Source: Nemertoderma westbladi
Lineage: Eukaryota; Xenacoelomorpha; Nemertodermatida; Nemertodermatidae
NCBI GenBank assembly: GCA_032718475.1
Contig: JAUCBJ010007476.1
Coordinates: forward strand, 20,093-84,092
DNA length: 64,000 bases
Direction: 5' to 3'
Part shown: piece by piece, positions 58,093-64,000 of the stretch
Position numbering within the stretch: position 1 is the first letter of the stretch
Layout: every line of letters starts with the position of its first letter
Position numbers and translations under genes: made by a program
The notes under the pieces: generated by a model
The model's input: the letters and a program-made list of their open reading frames with translations, nothing else
Told to the model about the DNA's origin: nothing
The model's database searches: none

Positions 58093-58665
58093 CTTAAAGG
58101 AAGGATGAAATGATCTTTAGGTGCCGCTGTAATTATATTATAAATGCCAAATATTAACAACCTAAAATTGTAAATGTGGACAATTACAATTAAACAGGCC
58201 TTCTTCAGTGGCTCTGGTACCTAATGTACCTAACTACGTCGGTACGGTCATGTTGTAGAGTTTCTGTAGTTAGGTACATTAGGTACCAGAGCCACTGAAG
58301 AAGGCCTGTTTAATAGGGGGTATCCATCCCATCTTGTCCCTCCCCAATTTTGGTTCCATCCAACCATATCCTAGAATCCATGACGCGTTTTTCTTAAATC
58401 TAAATCCAAATGAATGGATTATCTAAAAAATTTTGAAAATTTGTCTCATTTGTGGGTTCCAAGTGGAATTCCATTCCTACTGTACACACAATCCCGCTCC
58501 TATGTGATACATAAGGGTACTACCCTCCATGTTCACATATAAAGACAATGGAATTCCACCGCTGTCTTTAATGTACAGTGAAGAGGAATACAAAGATGTA
58601 CAGGAATACAAAATACTAGAATACAGTAAGGCTATGTGGCGACCATCAAGGGTCCCACATCTCTA
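58093..58665 (-). other. Spacer between integrase end and exonuclease ORF, inverted repeats
   Basis: Non-coding. Holds a 48-bp perfect inverted repeat (58189-58236 with 58267-58314) and a second one, GTGGAATTCCATT (58463-58475) with AATGGAATTCCAC (58547-58559). Confidence 0.85.
58189..58314. repeat. Perfect 48-bp inverted repeat, 30-base loop
   Basis: 58189-58236 and 58267-58314 are exact reverse complements; the loop is 58237-58266. Each arm contains a smaller GGTACCTAATGTACC hairpin sharing the GGTAC/GTACC stem of the 7741-8318 array. Confidence 0.93.
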
Positions 58666-58900
58666 TTATCTAGATTTGGGTGGAGATTTGTAGTCTCCCG
58701 TCTCGTTTCTAGTCTTCTCAAGGAGCACGAGACATTGTACAGGCCTACCTATGGTACGACCGTCAATAGTCCGTACAGTAACTGTCCTTACTATCGCTGA
58801 TGTCGGGTATGTGGTCAAAATGACTCCAGTCAGCCAAAACCGTCGATTCAAATTGGTTTCAGCCAATAAAACGTGATCACCTCGTTTTAGACATTGGGTA
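58666..58900 (-). pseudogene. BEL/Pao integrase C-terminal domain
   Basis: The minus frame from about 58900 to 58666 reads KRGDHVLLAETNLNRR, FWLTGVILTTYPTS, then VRTVTVRTIDGRTIGRP and CLVLLEKT: the G-D-V-L, R..W..GV..., VR...V and RPV..L..L pattern of the BEL/Pao integrase C-terminus (DUF5641-type). It is cut upstream by the TTAA element at 58905. It shows that the exonuclease ORF below it sits after pol in this lineage. Confidence 0.75.
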
Positions 58901-58904
58901 TTAA

Positions 58905-60435
58905 CCCTATTAGTACCGGGCTATAAAATGTTGTACAAATACCGGGAGGGGGTCATATTGACCCCCCCCCCTCTAAAATCTACAAATATTTACGAAAACG
59001 TCTGATTTTTTGTTTGTACGTAGGTATCACTTGTCTGGATCCGACCGAAAAAAAAAATTTTCGAAAAAATGTACTGGGGTGGTTATATTGCAGCACCAAA
59101 ACTACAAGTAGTGCACAATTTTCACAAAATTTGAAAGTTACATTTTCGGCTAATTATTTTTCAATACAGGTTTTCTGGGGTGCAAAATACATTGGAAAAT
59201 ATTTAAAAATGATATGATTACTATAAATGGCTGTTTAGTCCTCTCTGCGTAGGAAAAAAATGAAAAAAACAAGTAATCAGCACTTTTCAGTTAGAACACA
59301 AAATTTTTAATTCACTTATACGATGCTATAAATTCACATTTTCAGGTTTTCGAGGGCGCTGATTCTAATGGAATACATTTCTAATATGCCAGATCATTGC
59401 TTCTTGTATTTTTCGGTGTAATTTGGCAAATTTTGGTGCTAGCTCCAAATTTCGTACCCATCACCAAAAAGTACAAGTTTGCGATGTCCAGTGCTGTTTT
59501 TAATGATTCCATCGGATTCAGGACCCTCATAAACCCGTATAACGCAAGAAACAAGGTGATACTATCTACTTATCAATTTGCATATTTTCCAAAATTTGGT
59601 GCTGGCACAACAATTTTCACCCACCGGCGAAAAATACAAGTTTAAAACTCTTATGAAATTTTCACTGATTCCATTGAATTCAGAACCATCACAAACCCGT
59701 ATAACGCAAGAAACAAGGTGACACAACTGGTGACAACGGTGACACATTCTGCACCCACTTCCGAAAAATACAAGTTTGAGATGTCTAGTTCGATAATTAT
59801 ATTTTCCATTGAATTCAGAACAGCCATAAACCTCTAAAACGCAAGAAATAAATTGTCACAAGCAATTTTATCTATTGAATGGATTTTCAAAATTTCGTGC
59901 TAGCACCAAAATTTGCACACAGCACCGAAAAATACAAGTTTGATACGCTTGGAGCAACTCGTATATATTTCATCGAATCCAGAACCCAAAAAAACCCCAA
60001 TTACGTAAAAAACAAGTTTCAAACAATCAATTTACAAAATTGACTTATTTCAAAATTTGGTGCTGGCACCAAAATTTGGCACCCACCGAAAAAAACAAGT
60101 TTGAAATTTCTAAATCAATTTATATGAATTCCATCCACTTTCTAACACCAAAAAACCGGTGTAAATCAAAAATAGAGATGTTACAATTCATATTTAATGA
60201 AATGTAATTTTCAAAAAACGTCTCAAAAAAAGTGCCAAAAGTAGGGTTAAAAAATGGTGCTATAACTCGAAAAGTACCCAATATTTTTGAAAACGGTTTT
60301 CACTACTAGGAAGACAATAGATTTTTAGGAAAAGTCATAAAATTTCAGATTCCCAACTGCGTTTGTTTCAGAATTATAATAAAAAAACCACGGGGGGGGG
60401 GTCATATTGACCCCCCCCCCCCGGGTTTAATAGGG
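58905..60435 (+). mobile_element. TTAA-flanked piggyBac-like non-autonomous element, copy 2
   Basis: Same family as 31192-32747 (ends CCCTATTAGTACCGGG and AATAGGG, TTAA at 58901-58904 and 60436-60439, repeated modules, subterminal GGGGTCATATTGACCCC). A shorter module near 59700-59750 reflects a small deletion. It interrupts the integrase C-terminus. Confidence 0.88.
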
Positions 60436-60477
60436 TTAAATATTCAATGGCATTTGCCATTGAATCGTCCAATGTTA
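60436..60477. other. Short link
   Basis: CAATGGCATTTGCCATTG palindrome (60450-60467); possibly integrase remnant upstream of the TTAA insertion. Confidence 0.3.
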
Positions 60478-61072
60478 TACAATGCTGCATTTTTAAGAAT
60501 GCTGTGCCGGCTTGTCGACAAAATTGCGCCTCCACAACTCCCTATCACCCATGACATTTGCTAGATCATCCGCATCTTTAAGGCCAGTGTCCTTTAAGAT
60601 GCGACTCAAGAAAGTCATGGGCTGTCCACCATGCTTATTCACTCCACTTGGCTGCCAAAGTACAAGATTATGCACTGGCTGGTCTTCATGTCGAAAGCAA
60701 TGTCCTGCAAAGCGGAGGCGACTTTGTTCTAGTGTCAAGCTTGGGGGAAACAATGAGACACCTCCAATGTTATATAGAGTCTGGTTGGAGATGTTTGCAT
60801 TGTACTTGACACAATTAACCCGGCGTAGCATCATTGTGAATGTGCCATCCAAAGATTTGGTGTCCTCAGCAGTTAGAGCCCAGCATGGACACCCGTAGAG
60901 GAGTACTGGAACTACTGCTGCTCTAAATAATCAGACCTTAAGTTTCCGATTAATTCTCGGTGACTTCCAAATCCTGGAAAGCCTATTCAAGGCTGCCCAT
61001 GCCTTTCCCTTACGTATTCGAAGGTCCTCACCTGACTTCAGGATCCATGATCCCAGGTAACAGAAGTCGTCA
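60478..61072 (-). mobile_element. LINE A copy 5 (partial)
   Basis: Starts inside the tail (AATGCTGCATTTTTAAG), so the (TAG)n end is missing, and stops at CAGAAGTCGTC. Encodes the C-terminal RT region (MDGTFTMMLRRVNCVKYN to DRELWRRNFVDKPAQHS). Both ends are truncated. Confidence 0.88.
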
Positions 61073-62646
61073 AAGTCGTAAAGTAAGTAAATACAGAGCC
61101 AACAGGAACAGACAAACCAGGATTAATGATGGCACATGAATAGAATAGATGCACAACCAATATGAGACAAATACACAAAAAATAATATTAAATCGTTTAC
61201 ACTGTGGCTATGTACTCCAAAATATCGTTTAACTCGTTTGTACTAAAATAAGGGATCTCCCAGTTATCCGAGATACAATTGATTAATTCTTTACATAAAT
61301 TGACCTTCCATAAGTTGTCAATACCGCACGGCACATATGATAATTGCTTTACATTCTTAACAGTTAATGACCGTAAATTAAGCAAAGTGCACAAATTACC
61401 AATTTTTCTTAAATTACAACCGGCTCGCGATCTGCAATCAAACAAACACAATTCAGCCAAAAAACGAATGGATGGTTTAATTGAAGACAGTAAACTAAAA
61501 CTAAATGACACAAATCTCGATTGTAACATAATACAGGGATGCATAAAATTGACTAAATTTTCAACAATAAATCTGTGAGTTAATCGAGGTAAACCAAAAA
61601 TAATCCTAATGTTAATGTTCCAAGCGCTATAAATTCTAGTACACTGTGGAGAAAACAGGTGCCATAAACTGCTGCCGTAAAAACTCGTTGCATATAAACG
61701 TTGGATATTGCACAGTTGGTACCGGTCTGCAAAATAAAATTCTTGGCGAAGGGCATTGAGTTTTCCTATGAATTGACCACGCTTACGAGTAATGTCAGAC
61801 TCCATTGTGTTCTTATAATCTATTAAATTTCCTAGATGTAACTCTTCTTTGACCCACGGAAGATCAACACCTTTTAAATTATTGTGATTACTTGGTTCAA
61901 TCCACACTGAATCGAAACGAATACATTTTGACTTTGATTTCGCGGGTTCAGAGTTTGTGCTGAAGACGAGATTATTATCCTTAGCGAAATCCTCGCAAAT
62001 AGAAACCATATATTGAAGACCAGTAATAGACGGACAGAGGAGAAAAATATCATCAGTGTAGACTAATATACCAAAATAAATTTTTCCAATATGACACCCA
62101 ACTTTCGAAGTATGTAACTTGTATATCAGCTTATCCAATAAAATACAGAACAGAATGGCGCTAGCCACCGAGCCTTGCCTAACGCCGTTTCAAATACTGA
62201 ACGAATTAGAATCAGAATTTTGCCAACGCACACAGCAGGATTGATTACTGTATATCCATATTAACACTCTAAGGAAAAAAGCCGAAACCCCCTTTCTCAA
62301 CAGTTCAAGAAACAGCTTGCACCATTCGATCATGTCGAATGCCTTCGACAGGTCCAGTAGACAGCCATAAATCGGAGTCGAATGCCTCAAGTAGAACCCC
62401 ACGACCTCAGACGCGGCCCAGGTGCATTGAGAAGTACTAGAACCTGACTGAAAACTGAACTGCAGTTCGTCCAATAATAAACATTCTGACTGCGTAAGAA
62501 GCATTACCGATTCAAAAAGTTTGATCAACAACGACGAGAGTACAATCGCTCTATAATTATTCGAAACATTCTGTTCACACAACTTGTCCTTTATGAGTGG
62601 AATGATTACACACGTTAGTATGAACTGAGGAACGAAGCCATATGAT
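61073..62646 (-). pseudogene. LINE D reverse transcriptase (a different LINE family)
   Basis: Minus frames 62693-62190 and 62168-61197 are consecutive parts of one RT with a frameshift near 62180. The first has IPLIKDKLCEQNVSNNYRAI, ELQFSFQSGSSTSQC, and motif A CLLDLSKAFDMI. The second begins inside motif B (VASAILFCILLDKL) and contains motif C LVYTDDIFLL, then ELHLGNLIDYKNTMESDI and a long C-terminal region. The YTDD core and motif order mark a LINE distinct from A, B and C. The first 50 bases of the track frame (62646-62693) belong to LINE A. Its 5' end is truncated by LINE A. Confidence 0.82.
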
Positions 62647-63574
62647 ACTACTACTACTACTACTAGGATCGGCATGCAGCATTGCAGCTGCATTTTTAAG
62701 AATGCTGTGCCGGCTTGTCAACAAAATTGCACCACCACAACTCCCTATCACCCATGACATTTGCTAGATCATCCGCATCTTTAAGGCCAGTGTCCTTTAA
62801 GATGCATCTCAAGAAAGTCATTGTCTGTCCACCATGCTTATTCACTCCATGAGGCTGCCAAAGAAAAAGATTATGCACTGGCTGGTCATCACGGCGAAAG
62901 CAATGTCCTGCAAAGCGGAGGCGATTTTGTTCTAGTGTCAAGCTTGGGGGAACCAATGAGACACCTCCAATGTTATATAGTGTCTGGTTGGAGATGTGTG
63001 CATTGTACTTGACACAATGAACCCGGCGTAGCATTCTTGTGAATGTGCCATCCAGAGATTTGGTGTCCTCAGCAGTTAGAGCCCAGCATGGACACCCGTA
63101 GAGGAGTACTGGAACTACTGCTGCTCTAAATAATCAGACCTTAAGTTTCCGATTAATTCTCGGTGACTTCCAAATCCTGGAAAGCCTATTCAAGGCTGCC
63201 CATGCCTTTCCCTTACGTATTCGAAGGTCCTCACCTGACTTCAGGATCCATGATCCCAGGTAACAGAAGTCGTCCACATGCTCAAGCATACCATCCTTTG
63301 AGCTTATGCTCATCCGATCAGAGACTTGCTGAGGACTTTCAAAGTTAACTGTCAAAATTTTGGTCTTTCTGGAGTTAATAAAAAGACCAACACTAGAAGC
63401 AGCATGTTCTAATGAGCTGAGGAGCCGTTGGGCTCCCTCTAATGATTCTGAGATTGCTCCTAAGTCATCAGCAAAGTCTAGATCAGTTAGGTACTTGGCA
63501 GGATTTCCTCGACTTCTGGAGCCAAGTAGGTGGAGTTATCATCACCCCATCATCATTATGATGATCTAAGAACA
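62647..63574 (-). mobile_element. LINE A copy 6, cut by an LTR
   Basis: Tail (CTACTACTACTACTACTACTAGGATCGG) at 62648, then the C-terminal RT region (LRRVHCVKYNAH, CYLGSWILKSGED). It ends at 63574, where a TGTGTTCG LTR start follows in the COOH-to-N direction. Inserted into LINE D. Confidence 0.87.
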
Positions 63575-64000
63575 TGTGTTCGCGCTTTCAGACCTTTGGC
63601 AGTTTAACCCGCCAAATTAGAATGTCTTCTAGATAATAAATCGCTTTTTAGCCTATGACAAGTATTTGATTCACTACACTAGTCGAAACCAATCCGTGCG
63701 CGACCATTCACCCGCTGGATATTCCCGGGAGATTGGGTTCGACGGTTTAATTTTGTTGCTATGTAAGCCTAATGTATTATTCGACTGACAGTATTATATA
63801 ATCTCTGACAATATTATTCACCTTCGGGAATATTAACAGTTCCTTTAGGACGTGGCGCTTTATCTATATAAACAGAGTTATGACTTAAACTACTCACAAC
63901 GATATGGCTTAATTATAATTCACATATATGGCGCATTCTTTAGGAATTGCTTCTTTAACAGACTCACTCATACACAATGCTGCACAATACTGCACACTAA
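63575..64000. repeat. Start of a diverged LTR related to the 40030 element
   Basis: TGTGTTCGCGCTTTCAGACC and following matches 40030-40440 (TGTACGCGCTTTTATAGACC) with roughly one difference in four or five bases, in order (GCAGTTTAACC.GCC, CCGGGAGA.TGG.TTCG, CTTTCGGG/CTTCGGG). It continues beyond the window, so its element is not visible here. Confidence 0.8.

Overview
This window is animal (metazoan) nuclear DNA. It contains spliced exons of a secreted or cell-surface protein (one fibronectin type II module and CUB modules, joined by phase 1 and phase 0 introns), and no operons, bacterial genes or rRNA. Species cannot be fixed from the sequence; the CR1-like LINEs with SAP/esterase or PHD-type ORF1s, a 2A-like peptide and BEL/Pao LTR elements fit a marine invertebrate. 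Most of the window is transposable elements, many nested in one another.

Layout. 1-993: old repeat. 994-14362: complete LTR element (530-bp LTRs with about 4 differences, target duplication ACAAC) with a gag-protease region on a BEL/Pao plan, no recognisable RT, RNase H or integrase core, a hairpin-rich spacer, and a second long ORF that looks like an RNase D/WRN-type 3'-5' exonuclease followed by three CCHC zinc knuckles. That second ORF is split by a 5'-truncated LINE with a 37-bp target duplication. 14.4-21.0 kb (minus): CR1-like LINE with SAP + SGNH-esterase ORF1, a multi-pass membrane segment, a 2A-like DVQLNPGP, endonuclease and RT. 21-40 kb: host gene on the plus strand (exons at 27080-27268, 33978-34147, 37637-37808, 38702-38868) whose introns hold LINE and TTAA-flanked element copies. 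40030-52309: second complete LTR element (minus; about 1280-bp LTRs, duplication GTCAG) whose 5' LTR is split by a near-intact CR1-like LINE (47381-52155) with a canonical -1 slippery heptamer between ORF1 and ORF2. 53536-55141: TTAA-flanked element with G-rich terminal inverted repeats. About 55.5-58.9 kb (minus): decayed third BEL/Pao copy keeping the integrase C-terminus, a 48-bp perfect inverted repeat and a divergent homologue of the exonuclease/zinc-knuckle ORF. 58905-60435: another TTAA element. 60.4-63.6 kb: LINE pieces. 63575-64000: start of a diverged LTR.

Main result. Two clearly diverged retroelements here (994-14362 and about 55.5-58.9 kb) carry, after the gag-pol end and before the 3' end (the env position), the same unusual ORF: DEDD-type exonuclease-like fold, then three CCHC knuckles with similar spacing, then a conserved helical tail. 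In both, the spacer before this ORF is built of inverted repeats containing the same GGTAC/GTACC stem. Independent divergence with conserved order argues that this is a functional accessory gene of a BEL/Pao lineage rather than a chance capture. I know of no described LTR retrotransposon with this arrangement, but could not search.
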